Positions 46,694 through 58,445 of a DNA stretch of 64,000 nucleotides are shown here, piece after piece. How positions within the stretch are numbered: position 1 is the stretch's first letter; each line of letters starts with the position of its first letter. The stretch is from Acholoe squamosa (Eukaryota; Annelida; Polychaeta; Phyllodocida; Polynoidae). A program made the translations under genes and the position numbers. The stretch covers positions 5,742,771 to 5,806,770 of the forward strand of contig OX439050.1 of assembly GCA_949317995.1 (NCBI GenBank). The letters run 5' to 3'. Under the pieces are notes generated by a model that was not told where the DNA came from, did not search any database, and saw only the letters and a list, made by a program, of their open reading frames with translations.

Positions 46694-47151
46694 AGAATTT
46701 TATTTAGTAAAAATATTACTTGTAGTATGGTTATAAATGTTAACATTAATTATAAATATATGTCTATTTTTTGTTAAAATGTAATTGTATTTTATTTTAA
46801 ATTTAAGTAAAGTGTCTTGAATGTAGTTTATTAAAGATATATAGTATGTCTTATGTAATTGATTATATCTGGTTACCTTCTTTGTAATGTATACCTTATA
46901 TGTAATTTTTATATCATCAAAAGTAGTTATTAAATGGTTGCCTTCTTTGTAAATATATACTTTATATTTAATTTTTACAATAAGATTAAAAATATGTTTT
47001 ATTTTTAAAATAATAAACGATAAAAAATGTATATGGTATTTCTCGTGTTTTTTTGTTTTTTTAAATCAATTTTTTACACAAAAAACTTTAAAAAACCACA
47101 ACATATGTAGCTGAGACTAAAATGAAACTATGCAAAGCATAAAAATCAGCA
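46694..47151. other. AT-rich intergenic region
   Basis: No gene is seen in 458 bases. A unit containing GGTTACCTTCTTTGTAA and TATATACTTTATAT-type sequence occurs twice, at about 46872-46910 and 46936-46975. A TGAGACTAAAATG motif lies about 43 bases before the next gene. Confidence 0.55.
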
Positions 47152-47865
47152 ATGGTTAAACACATATGTAAATACTATGAAAAAGTGGAAAATTCTTTTG
47201 ATGAATGTATACTTCCTTTTAGGACATGGTCAGTTATGTGTTCATATACATGTAAGCAATGGATAATGCTTCAACCACAGTGGAAGCTTAGATTAAAACT
47301 TGAAATAATTTTATACTTATTTTACAATTTTCACCATAAAAAGTATTCAGAATATCATGATATATGCACTTTTTTAAAAGAAAAAAGTGTAAAAAATATG
47401 ATGTATGAGACATATGATCATATTTTAAAAAAAACTGGGTTTGATATTAAAAATGAGAAATTGGTGCAAAATATAGCTAAAAACATATTACAAAAATATA
47501 AACTCAAAGAATATCATTTATGTTTAATGATACAATGCAAACTTGCTATATTGTATAGCTTAAACATTGCGATTTTTAATAGATTAAAATATAAAAATAA
47601 AAAAAGAAAAGTTTATATTCCAAAAAACCTATATTTACCACAAATGCATAAACATCTTAAACATAGCATACTCAACCTTCCAATACCATCTTCACTTAAA
47701 ACCTTTCTTATGTCAGTAAAAAATAAAAAATACAATGGTGTCTTTCCTAATCATATGTACTTAATGATAGAATGGTTTGCATCAAAGCAAAAAACTAGTT
47801 GGAATACTTTTACATCAAAAATGTCAATCAAAGCTGAACCACTAAAACAGTTTTCATTTCAATGA
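47152..47865 (+). CDS. Hypothetical protein at right end of element B
   Basis: The 237-residue product is helical, Lys-, Tyr- and Leu-rich, with several aromatic residues (SYTCKQWIMLQPQWKLRL). It has no clear zinc motif, signal peptide or membrane helix. The middle (LCLMIQCKLAILYSLNIAIF) is hydrophobic but interrupted. It is the last gene of the element, in the position where element A has dUTPase-like genes. No homologue is recognised. The frame is intact and its composition is like the rest of element B. Confidence 0.5.
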   Translation: MVKHICKYYEKVENSFDECILPFRTWSVMCSYTCKQWIMLQPQWKLRLKLEIILYLFYNFHHKKYSEYHDICTFLKEKSVKNMMYETYDHILKKTGFDIKNEKLVQNIAKNILQKYKLKEYHLCLMIQCKLAILYSLNIAIFNRLKYKNKKRKVYIPKNLYLPQMHKHLKHSILNLPIPSSLKTFLMSVKNKKYNGVFPNHMYLMIEWFASKQKTSWNTFTSKMSIKAEPLKQFSFQ

Positions 47866-47957
47866 AATAAAATCATTTATAATAACAGTTTTTGAAAAAG
47901 TGCTTTTAATCATTATTATCTTTTAAAGGAACCAACCCAAAAACAAGACAAAATCCA

Positions 47958-48245
47958 TACCCTGGAAACACTTTCTCCTAAATTCATGTGATTTTACCAA
48001 AAATTTAATGCATTTCACAATATTAATCATAGGAATTCATGTGAATTTGTGAGCAGCAATTCACGTGAAATTCAACAGACACATGAAAGTCATGTAATTT
48101 CACGTGAATTTCACGTGTACATCTAGCAATAAAAAGAGAAAAACTTGTGAAATCCACAAGAATTCACAAAAATTTCTCTAAACAAAATTTTCATCAGATT
48201 TACTCATGTCAAAGAGGTAAAAAGTTGTTCCTTGTTTCCAGGGTA
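47958..48245. mobile_element. MITE-like sequence with 13-base inverted termini
   Basis: TACCCTGGAAACA at 47958 and its exact reverse complement at 48233-48245 bound 288 bases. The interior contains several CACGTGAAATT / AATTTCACGTG-type palindromes. A short open frame that extends through the right half is not supported as a gene. Family unknown. Confidence 0.6.
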
Positions 48246-48543
48246 GGAACCAGCAAACAATCTGATAGATCAAGGGGTGCTCACATAATGGTTTTCAGGC
48301 GAGCATGCACAACGATGCTAGTTGCAATTTAAAGATACAGGAAATTATTCAACTACAGCGCAGCTCTTTCATCACATTAATGTATTCCTTTTGGTTGGAT
48401 AATAGTTTGTGTCCTTAAAGAAGACTACATAAGGAGTAAAAGTACATCCTTAAAGGACATATAAAGCCAAGCATAGTAGTTGCTTTGCAACCAGTACTTA
48501 AAGCATACTAAACTATGAACATCTGAAGCGCAAAGCAAACCCA

Positions 48544-48653
48544 AGGGGTGTTCATTAAACAACTTAGAAAGTTAGGAGCAAGCGCTAACCCCTCGCACTG
48601 CAACTAAAGAACCAGTGGCAAGCGTGGGTAGCGCGCGCCTATTGAACACCCCT
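48544..48653. mobile_element. Small MITE with AGGGGTGTTCA termini
   Basis: AGGGGTGTTCA at the left and TGAACACCCCT at the right are exact reverse complements, bounding 110 bases rich in GCGC-type palindromes. The size and termini suit a very short non-autonomous transposon. Confidence 0.65.
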
Positions 48654-48937
48654 CTGGAAGCTTTTTTGTGCTCGTCTTCACTTAACACTTAATCTTGTTG
48701 TGCTTTTCATAAAAACTATTAAACATGGCTTTAAACAAAAAAAAGAAAAGAAGCTCTTTCAAATATGGAGAGATCTTAAAAAGATAAAAAATTGAAATTT
48801 TGGTTCGAGATTAACTGTGGATCACGTGACTACACAAAGTCATCGCTCAAAGTTATCGTAAACAATTACCAAAAATTTGCTCGGAAGTTATTGTGGTTTA
48901 TGCGGTTTGTTAAGTCTCCTATCTGCAATTTTCCACG

Positions 48938-48978
48938 ATGGAGCGTGCTTATTATCGTGTCAGGACAATATTGGACAG
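48938..48978 (+). CDS. Exon 1 of repeat-rich host gene
   Basis: An ATG in good context (CACGATGG) opens a frame of 13 codons (MERAYYRVRTILD) and two bases, ending CAG before GTAAAT. The phase matches exon 2 at 49244. A second upstream ATG in another frame gives a short overlapping frame, so the start is not certain. Confidence 0.5.
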
Positions 48979-49243
48979 GTAAATTAAAGTCTTATCGTCT
49001 TAAATGAACTTTAAACCTCAGTTAAAAAATGCACCGTAAACCTCAGTTAAAAAATGCACCGGTAACTTTTTTAACAGAATCAAGTTCCAACAGAAGCCAA
49101 AAAAAAATCATCGATTCAGTCTATTGCGTGAACTGTCTTAATATAAGCCGTGGTTTATTCTAATATTCAAACCTAAACTAGACTGCCCTGGTACAATCCT
49201 AATAGCAGGTACCATAAATTTTCTTTTTTTCTTCCTTTTTAAG

Positions 49244-50516
49244 CTGGATTTTGTATCCTCGCGGTAACACTAGAGATGTGGGCTCCCAAATCTACTTTAC
49301 ACTTCAGGATACCAGAGATATGTCAACCGATACAAGGCTCGATCAAGACATTAAAGACGTGTTTGCTTCAACCAACACAGGGCTCAATCAAAATACCAGA
49401 GATGTGGTTACATCAAACGATACAAGGTCCAATCAAGATACCAAAGATAGCTCTACTTCAACTGATACGAAGCTCACTAAACATACCAAAGATGGGGCTT
49501 CATCAACTGATGTGAAGCTCTATCAACATACCAAAGATGGAGCATCATTAACTGATGCAAAGCTCGATCAACATACCAAAAATGGGGCTTCATCAACTCA
49601 TACCAAAGATGAGGCTTCATCAAGTAATACCAAAGAAGGGACTTTATCAACTAATGTCAAAGATGGAGCTTCATCAACTAATGTAAAAAATGGAGCTTCA
49701 TCAAACGAGGCTTCATTAACTGATGACAAAGATGAGACCTCATCAACCGATGTCAAAAATGGGGCTGTCAAAGATGGAGCTTCATCAACTAATGTCAAAA
49801 ATGGAGCTTCATCAAACGAGGCTTCATTAACTGATGACAAAGATGAGACCTCATCAACCGATGTCAAAAATGGGGCTAAATGTGATAACTCTAAGCATAG
49901 TGACAACACAAACAGTGGATTTTGTTCGTGTAACTCCAGTGAACATAGTAACAGCACAAACACCGCATTTAGTTCATGCAACTCTGGTGAACCAAGTGAC
50001 AGTCACACCGGTGAAAGCCACCATGAAACATGTGATAATTGTAAACATAGTATCAGCACAAACATTGGATTTAGTTCATGTAACTCTGGTGAACCAAGTA
50101 ACAGTCACACCAGTAAAAGCCACCAGGAAAGATATAACTTTGATGAAGCAAGTGACAGTCTCACCTACGCAGAAGGTGTAGAAGTAAATATAAGCTTGGA
50201 GGCTGAAAATGAAGATACATCATCTAGCAAAAATGAAGGAAAAAAACTTGTGTTCCAAAAATTTGACATCAATCTGAGCGAGTCACAAAGTAAGGCTCTA
50301 TTTAAGAAACCTGTGTTAAGTGTCACGGCATCAGAAATGAGTCCTAACCCAAGAAAAAGGGTAAGATTTTTGCAAGGTATGAAGTTTTCAAATATCATAA
50401 GCTATGGGACCCCTACTGCGCAAAGCACTCGCAGAAAAGTGCGACGTAAACTACATTTTGATTCGCTCAGTGTCAGCAATAGTGTCAGCGACAGTGATGA
50501 TGCAGCCTCATGCTAA
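49244..50516 (+). CDS. Exon 2 of repeat-rich host gene
   Basis: A pyrimidine tract ending AAG precedes the exon, and its first base completes the split codon. The combined product is about 437 residues. Residues after the start form imperfect repeats of about 10-17 residues built on 'DTK' and 'KDGASSTNVK', followed by Cys/Ser/His-rich repeats (SSCNSGEPSDSH) and a basic C-terminal end (RKVRRKLHFDSLS). Part of the array is an exact in-frame duplication of 111 bases (copies starting 49656 and 49767). The low complexity gives no family. The composition suggests a disordered protein, perhaps nuclear. It could also be a non-coding repeat with a long open frame; the splice match argues otherwise. 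Confidence 0.55.
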
Positions 50517-51345
50517 ATGAGACATTAGTCAGAAACAATGTCAGCAACAGTGTCGGTGACAATGATGATGCAGACTCATACTAAATGAGACGTTAATCGT
50601 GTTCAGGTGTAAAACACAGAGTTCAAGTTAAAGTAAAGTGCAATACCAAAAGTTCTCACTCCTATAGCATATATTTGATATCACCACAATGGTTAAAGTT
50701 CTTAATTTAAACTAGTTAATACCATATTAATGGTATGCGATGTTTTATGTCAGATTTCATTTCCCTTTAATTGCATTGTTTTTAAAAAACTAGTAGAAAT
50801 CCATGTTGGTATAGGTTACCAAGTTTTCACTTTTTTTACTATATATTTGATATCACTCCAATGGGCAAAGTTTTCTACTGAAATTTGTTAATGGTATATG
50901 ATAAATCATATCAGATTTTAGTTCCCTAAAGCGTACCTAGTTCTGGTGTAAACCACTCCATATCCAAACTGTTCACATAGGTGCTAAGGTCTGATACATT
51001 ACTGAAACTTGTTAACAGCATCCTAATGGTTTAAAATAAATCATATTAAATTTTAGTTCCCTAAAGCGTACCTAGTTCTTGTGTAAACCAACCCATGTTA
51101 TCCAAACTGTTGACGTAGGTGCTGAGGTGTAGAACAGTTGTTTTTGGTAGTATGGTATAATCAAAGTTATTGTACACAAGGAATGTAATTGCTAACTCAT
51201 TTTCTAAATGACAAAGCTAAATATAGCAATATAACATTGTTGATTACTATTCGAGATCTTAATTAAACATAGTAAATCAAATTTAAGATTTTTGTCTTTT
51301 CTCATAATATTTTATTAGTATAACAAAATTAAAACGTTAAGCTCT
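50517..51345. repeat. Intergenic DNA with diverged tandem repeats
   Basis: A partial copy of the end of the preceding exon (GATGATGCAGACTCAT and a TAAATGAGAC) occurs at 50530-50592. Between about 50650 and 51130, units containing TATATTTGATATCAC and TTTAGTTCCCTAAAGCGTACC recur, the latter 120 bases apart. No gene is seen. Confidence 0.7.
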
Positions 51346-51449
51346 AGTATCCAAGACGGTCTCCTATAAATCACACCTTTTGAATTCAAAATTTTAATTC
51401 AAACTTTGAATCCAAAAGGTGTGATTTATAGGAGACCGTCTTAGATACT
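51346..51449. repeat. Near-perfect 45-base inverted repeat (hairpin)
   Basis: Left arm 51346-51390 and right arm 51405-51449 are reverse complements with two or three mismatches, around a 14-base centre. The arms include GACGGTCTCCTATAAATC. A MITE or cruciform-forming palindrome. Confidence 0.9.
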
Positions 51450-51493
51450 ACTTAGGTCCTAGGGTTAAGATATCAGAGACAAACCCCACTTAA

Positions 51494-51640
51494 AGGGGCC
51501 CTGGCATGGCAAACTACAATATGGGTACCAACCCAAAAATCGTTGCTAAAATCGCAGGAACCAGCGGAGCGCCCTGATTGGTCAATGGGTGGTCACGTGA
51601 CCTTTTAATGCGGGCATGCATTCGCCATGCCAGGGCCCCT
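51494..51640. mobile_element. MITE flanked by TTAA (piggyBac/Kolobok type)
   Basis: The 147-base element has perfect 17-base inverted termini (AGGGGCCCTGGCATGGC) and is directly flanked on both sides by TTAA. TTAA duplications are made by piggyBac and Kolobok transposases. The interior is non-coding. Confidence 0.88.
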
Positions 51641-54600
51641 TTAAGACTAGGGACCCAGTTTTCATTGGGGGCTTGGGAAACTACTCTGAAAATTCCACCA
51701 CCACAACACCAGTGCCACCGCTTACCATCGCTCCTTTAGCGATGGTCCCGTCTAGCACTGGGCCTGTGGGATTTGGTTACCACTTTATATAATTATTGAT
51801 AATTTTCGATTACATGGTCTGATTTACTTACCAATTACACCTTCTTAAAGCTAAATATTGGGAGATAAACATATCTTTGTATGATTGAATTACTAGTTGT
51901 AAAAGTATTTCTAATTTTGAGTTGAAATATGAATTTTGAATAATTTTTTCATGAATTTTCTGGTACTATACATGCAGGAGATTTAAAATCGCAGAAAATC
52001 GCAGCCTTATGGCTGTAAAAACTGACAACATTCAGGTAAATAACATGTTGTAGAATAGCCCTGTAGGTTCTGTTAGCTTCTGTAACAAATATTTATTTGT
52101 GAAAATTGGTCTGAAGTTGTGTAAGTTTATGAGACTGCCCTGCCCTTAATAATCAGTCAATATTTATCAAAATCCACTTTAAATGAAGGTCTACATGTTG
52201 ACAACACATTTACAACATTGTATCTCATCTTATTCTTAGTTGAAAGGGTAATATCCATGCATTTCTGTAATATGTACAAGGCGGCTCAGGTGTCTCAAAC
52301 ACTGTGATCTGACAGAATCATTAAGTTCCCCAAAAAGTTCACTGCCTAAATTTCCTGAAAAACCTATGAATAAAACAAAATATTGTTCCATTGATGTAGA
52401 GCTAGGTTTCACCTTTCATTTGATACAAATTTAAGTAATTCCGTTCAGTAGAACCCTCAAAATCAGTATTTTAGAAACACTAGTTTATCATAGTGACAGA
52501 TACGGGCAGCAAGCGGCAAGATTTGGCCGACTTCGCTAGCTCAGGCTGACACTTGCACTTTGCAGTCTTGACTGGGAGTCTCAGTCCCCAGCCTCGGCCA
52601 GCGTCTATTGATACTCAGTTCAATGTACTCTGTCGGGCTGGAGAGGGCGAGCCTGCTCAGTCCCGCAAAAGGGTCACTTCTTGCAGAATTGACCTGGCCC
52701 TCCATGGAGACGAATGTTGATGCCGCCGCGCTTCCCGGGGTGCCTGGCCTAACGGGGGTTCGGGGGCAGAGCCCCTTTTTAAGGACATACGCCAGAACTC
52801 ATCTGAATTTGAATTACATTCAGATGAGATCATCTGCAACTTATGGAAACTTAAATGGAAGATTATTATTCAGATGAGATCTCATCTGAAAACAGTCAGA
52901 AGTGTGTGACAGCATGGTCCCACCACATTCCTGAAGAACTAAGGCGGCATGAATGTTCGTCTCCAGTGTGACGTCATTCTACTTCCGGCCAGGTTAAAAT
53001 CCCAAGAAGAGACCCAGATGCCTCAGTCCCAGGCCTCGGGCCTGGGTCTCAGTCTCAGTCCCAACTGTTTAGTAGCGATGCCGATGGGCACTCAAAAATT
53101 AGATTTAGTATAATCCAATCGAAAACTATACCCTAGAAAGAAATCTTTGCTACCTAATGCTTCTTGAATGAATGAAATAGACTGATTAGAAGAGGAGTGA
53201 ATTTTTGAATATAAAAGTTAGGAGTATTTCCTGTCACCTTTTTCTGGTCATTATCAGCTCTGTGAGGGAAAATTAGATCAAGTCATGCCTCACTGACCAC
53301 ACTCACTGAGTGGTGCATTTTTGCTATTATCTCATATAAATGCTTATAACTTTCTAACAGTCGAGGTTACAGAGAAGGTCAGATTTGTGCAATTTTGAGC
53401 AAAATATGCTGTTACTTTTTTTCTTCAAGCACTTTTGAGCACACATATATTTAAGAACCATTTTTAGATTCTTGTAGGAAACAAAATTATACGGACATTT
53501 TAGTGGTGGTTCTCAAAGGTACCCCAAAACTTTGTAATTTCAAAAAAATGGTTAAAAATTCGAAATATTTTCATTCAATTTTAGATTTTGTCAAATTCTG
53601 TTTTTCTTCCTTAGACAGGAAGCTTGATATTTTAAGTATAAATTGCTCTTTAAAGTGTGTCATTTGACAAAGAATTGTAGGAATTACAACAAATTTAGTA
53701 ACAGTCACAGCAAACATGGCATTGTTTATACTTGATATTTTAATAAACTAGACATCCCACAAGAAAATGCTTATGATATTCCTATTCTATGTATCTTTTT
53801 ACATAACACACCAAAATATGATGTTTTTCCATGGAACTGAAATACCAAAATTCAGGTCTTGAAGTTGCCCAGTTTACTATAGTGACAGATATGCAGTTGT
53901 CATACTAGTAATTGTGCATGATCAAGTTGTCATATGAGAAATATCATATGACTAGTGGTATATAGTGTAAATCCAACAAGCTCTTATAAATAGTGTTATT
54001 TCCAGTTATCACTGGTTTATTCAGCTTTAGGCAACATGTAAGAAATTTCAATCACACAGTTGTTAATATGCAGGTAATTTCCACATACAGTAAATATACA
54101 AAAGTTCATAGAGTATAATGTTCTGTTCCACTCCACCTGTGAGGTAATAATAATACAATGTCCAGCATAGTTCTAGGTGGGTTCCCACACCTAGCTCCTG
54201 ACCTGCTGCTTAGAGGAATAATGTAATAATAAATAACTTTACCCTCTGGTGGATGTCTTGTAGAAGATAGCCTCTGGCCACTAATGGTTGAATCCTATGC
54301 CTGTCTAGCATAGTTTAACCATAGTGTAGAGGTATAGCAGGTAGCAGGAGATGACTGGAGATGTTACCTCTGGAGCGGTTCTGGAGATTCTGCCTTCTAG
54401 GAGGAGCAGCCAGGCTATTTGTACCATTTCTTGGCTTTGCACCTCAGACTGACTGGGGCCAGTGGCATCTGCCTAACTCTGCAATTGTTTGAGGGGAGTC
54501 ATTCATGTGTCACTGGGTGCACAAAGGACCCCCATGGACGCCTCCATGTCCCCCATTGTCTTGGTCGGTTTTGCAACTTCAGACCCTCATATCTCGGTCG

Positions 54601-55280
54601 TTTACGCCGCTATAACCGCCATTTTGCGCATGCGCAGACTTGAATATGTGAAGTTGTCAACGCCCGCTTTTTGGGCGCTTAACTCGCGCTGGTTTGTCTG
54701 TAGCGCATTCGGAGGTCGAATTAGTCTACATGGCGTAACTTCCTTAATAATAGGAGTTCCGCCTTGTTCTTGGGCTCATTTTGACCGTCTAATTATGGGC
54801 TTTCCATAAATGCTTTGATATTTGACCTAAGTCGCTCAGGAGCGACGCTAGAGCGACCGGAAGGTTATGGTGTCGTGACTTATGTAATCTATTGTTCAGT
54901 GTTTGGGTGCTCAGACACCCATGACGGCGTCAGCAGTGCCCAGGCACCCCTAACGGCCGTTTGCATTCACTTACAAGTTATTATATTGTGCACTGGGTGG
55001 TGTGCAGTGGGGCATGAACGCTCTTATAGAAAGTTTGAGCGCTCTTATAGCCAATCCATGTATTAATTTCTTATGTATTCTTTGATTAATACAGTAATAT
55101 GTCACAATTTATGGAATAATAAAATGGTATATGATACAGTGCTTTTCACGGGCTCCCGGCGCTCATCCCTATGTTTAGTCTTAAATTGCAGTTGCAGTTT
55201 GACCAATATGCAGTACAATACTATTATACTGATCCATTGCCAATTCAATAGGGACCCATGCTATATAAAGGTACATTGAA
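51641..55280. other. Intergenic DNA, no gene recognised
   Basis: Mostly AT-rich. At 52540-53060 it is richer in GC with CAGTCTC / CCCAGGCCTCGG-type repeats and CAGATGAGATC repeats. At 51730 the short palindrome CCATCGCTCCTTTAGCGATGG occurs. Several short open frames at 54.4-55.1 kb have no supporting features. Confidence 0.6.
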
Positions 55281-55625
55281 TTTGAAGAGGGAGGGGGGGG
55301 GGGTCGCGCAAACGTTTTTTACGCTCCCCCTCGAATCTCGATGGCAGTCTCAAAATTTGTTGTGCCCCCTCCCCCTGCGGCACCTCAGCGCCCCTCTTTG
55401 ACTGCTGAAAAAGGGTATTTTTTTACGCCCCCAAAATAAAGAGGGGTAAAAGGTTTTTATCCCCCCCCCCCTTTAGTCTTACTCTTAGCCTTAGCCCTGG
55501 GCCTTAGCCGGCTTAGGAGGGCAATGGAATTTTGACCCCCCCCCCCCACCTACCCTCGCCCCTCATGATCATGCTAGTGGTTGAGGTGTTGTAGAGAGGG
55601 GGGGGAGGAGGGGGGGGTAGGTCAT
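55281..55625. repeat. G/C-homopolymer-rich repeat, second copy
   Basis: Runs of 7 to 13 G or C residues alternate with A/T stretches. Words such as ACGCTCCCCCTCGAA and CGATGGCAGTCTCAAAATTT recall 17800-17850. The order of shared words suggests a dispersed repeat, not chance composition. Confidence 0.7.
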
Positions 55626-57109
55626 AGCTATATAATATAGTCCTACAGACTATAGTATAGGTACAGTGCTGGAATCCTGAATTGAGGACAGTGTATAACA
55701 ATTGGACCTAATCTCTATTTGCAGACGTCGAGTCTCCATCCCTCTCCTGTACTCACAGTACGATGGTCACAGATAGCTTATAGTAAGAGGGTTGAGGAGA
55801 GAGTTTAGTCTTTTGGTTCTTTAAGTGTCGTAAGAGAGTCATCCTTTGACCCTTGAAGTACCGCTGGTGCAGGAGTGCCTAATGCCTATTGGTCGTCATG
55901 ATCCAATGAAGTGCTGGTGAGCAGACTCACCAGCACTTCATTGGTGTATCATGCTGACTAATGGGCATGATGCACTCTTACATCAGCAGCCCTTAAATAA
56001 TGACTCGCTTACAACAAGATGATGATAGGATAACACAAACTCCCTGTTAGCACCGTCCCAAACTGATGCCAGGTCACTATGGGGCCTGGGGGTTAAACTT
56101 CACCCTTTGAGGTCCACTGATGCATCATGGCCATTGGTCGTCATGATGTATGAAACTAGCTGCGGGGAGTAACTCACCAGGGCTACATTCATACATCATG
56201 CCAACCCTACAAGATCGATACACTCACTCCCGGAGGGTCGACATGAGGCACCAAAGAAGTGCTGGTGAGCAGTGTCACCAGCACTTCTTTGGTGCCTCAT
56301 GATGAGGCACGAGCAGCCCTCAAAGGGTTAAAGGAAAGAGGTCCGGGTTCACAGTGCAGGATTGAGGGAGGGGGGGGGGTTATTAGTGGCATTAATCCCA
56401 TCCCCTAAGGACCCCCAACATGCCCAAGGTAGCATTTCCCCCGGGGGGGGGGTAGGGTGAGTCAAGGGGATATAGACCATAGCACGTGTGGTTTATATTA
56501 CGGTACCACTTTGGGGGCTGGACACCTCGGAAGCAGACATTTCCGAAAGCAAGTCATCTCAGAAGCAGACATCTCGGACGCAGATGGCTTTTCTCATTTT
56601 AACAATTTCAAACTGATTTTTTGCCATCCATGATTCTACTGCCTACGGACAGTATCACTAGGCTTGTTGCATCTTCAAATTCAATAAGAACAGAGGGATG
56701 TTATAATATAATGGCTGTATTTTGCACCCTAAATGTCCTACTTCCGAGATGTCCCATTGTCTCTTCCAACGTGTCTGTTTCCGAGATCTCCCTGCTTCTG
56801 AGGTGTCCAGTATTCCTCTTATCATGCATTAGGCTTATAAAGGATAGCAAAAATGTTGCGTATCATTATTCTTTGGGCATAGACTGCCCAAAGAATACTT
56901 ACAAGAACCATGTTCACCGATGTTGAATCGCCCTTCTAGTGTAGACTTGGTATGGCCTAGCCACATATTGCCCTTTTTTTATGCATAGGATTACACATAG
57001 AGTTGCACAGGGACCAACCTATCCTTTTAATATTGGCTGTTAGTGCTTGGACAAAGAAAGTCTACTCACCCTGGATATAGCTGTGAAAACCCATTTTAAC
57101 CCTTTAATG
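55626..57109. repeat. Intergenic DNA with hairpin repeats
   Basis: Two hairpins with AAGTGCTGGTGA / TCACCAGCACTT arms are at about 55906-55944 and 56256-56300, and a larger imperfect one with ACATTCATACATCATG at 56147-56201. They share a core with repeats at 61-64 kb. No gene is seen. Confidence 0.75.
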
Positions 57110-58445
57110 CACTGGTGTCTGTTTCTATAGGGCTATACATAGGGTAGTACATAGGGTTTATGATGCATTGATTCACACTGTGATCCTTACAGGATTAGCA
57201 GGCTGTCCAGGGGCCACACATACTTCCCTATGATGCATTGATGCACTTTAACCCTTTATGGATGGTATGATGCATTGATACACAGTCAACCCTTTATGAA
57301 TGGCATGATGCATTGATTCACGTTAAGCCTTTATAGATAGCATGATGCATTGGTGCACATTTAACTCTTATGGATAGCATGATGCATTGAGGCACATTTA
57401 AACCTTTATGGATAGCATGATGCATTGATGCACAGTTAACCCGTTATGAATGGCATGATGCATTGATACACAGTTAACCCTTTATGAATGGCATGATGCA
57501 TTGATGTACATTTAACCCTTTATAGAAAGCATGATGCATTGATGCACATTTAACCCTTTATGGATGGCATGATGTAGTGATACCTATTTAACTCTTCATG
57601 GATAACATGATGCATTGATGCACTTTAACCCTTTATGAATGGCATGATGCTTTGATGCACTTTAACCCTTTATGGATGGCATGTAGCATTGATGCACAGT
57701 TAACCCTTTATGAATGGCATGATGCAGTGATGCACAGTTAACCCTTTATGGATAGCATGATGCATTGATGCACAGGTAACCCTTTATGGATAGCATGATG
57801 CATTGATGCACTTTAACCCTTTATGGATGACATGATGCATTGATGCACATTTAACCCTTTATGAATGGCATGATGCATTGATTCACTTTAATCCTTTATG
57901 AATGGCATGATGCATTGATACACAGTTAACCCTTTATGAATGACATGTAGCATTGATGCACAGTTAACCCTTTATGGATAGCATGATGCATTGATGCACA
58001 GTTAACCCTTTATGGATGTTACAAAACATTGATACACATTTAACCCCTCATGGACAGCATGATGCATTGATGCACATTTAACCCTTCATGGATAACATGA
58101 TGCATTGATGCACTTTAACCCTTTATGAATGGCATGATGCATTGATGCACTTTAACCCTTTATGGGTGGTATGATGCATTGATACATAGTTAACCCTTTA
58201 TGAATGGCATGATGCATCGATGCACATTTAACCCTTTATGAATGGCAAGATGCATTGATGCACAGTTAACCCCTTAGGGATAGCATGATGCATTGATGCA
58301 CAATTAACCCCTTAGGGATAGCATGATGCATTGATGCACAGTAGACCCCTTAGGGATAGCATGATGCATTGATGCACAGTCAACCCTTTATTGATAGACA
58401 AGGCATTGATGTGCAGTTAACCCTTTTATGGATGGCATGATGCAT
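57110..58445. repeat. Minisatellite, about 38-base unit
   Basis: About 33 copies of a unit of the form CATGATGCATTGATGCACAG followed by TTAACCCTTTATGAATGG are arranged head to tail with small length changes. The unit includes ATGCAT palindromes. Confidence 0.92.

Larger units (their letters stand above)
27879..47865 (+). mobile_element. Intact Polinton/adintovirus-like element B (coding span)
   Basis: More than twenty plus-strand genes are packed with short gaps: protein-primed DNA polymerase, integrase, packaging ATPase, core-like, pVI-like, hexon-like capsid, protease and accessory genes. No stop or frameshift is apparent in any recognised gene, in contrast to element A. AT content is high throughout. 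The coding span is about 20 kb, close to the size of known Polintons and adintoviruses. Terminal inverted repeats and target duplications could not be located by eye, so the true ends are unknown. Confidence 0.9.

Noticed and set aside
49598-49981. 127-codon minus-strand frame in the repeat-rich exon
   Set aside because: It is a repeat shadow; the plus-strand frame is longer and has matching splice phase.
52608-55279. Cluster of short plus-strand frames
   Set aside because: No domain, splice context or codon pattern supports them.
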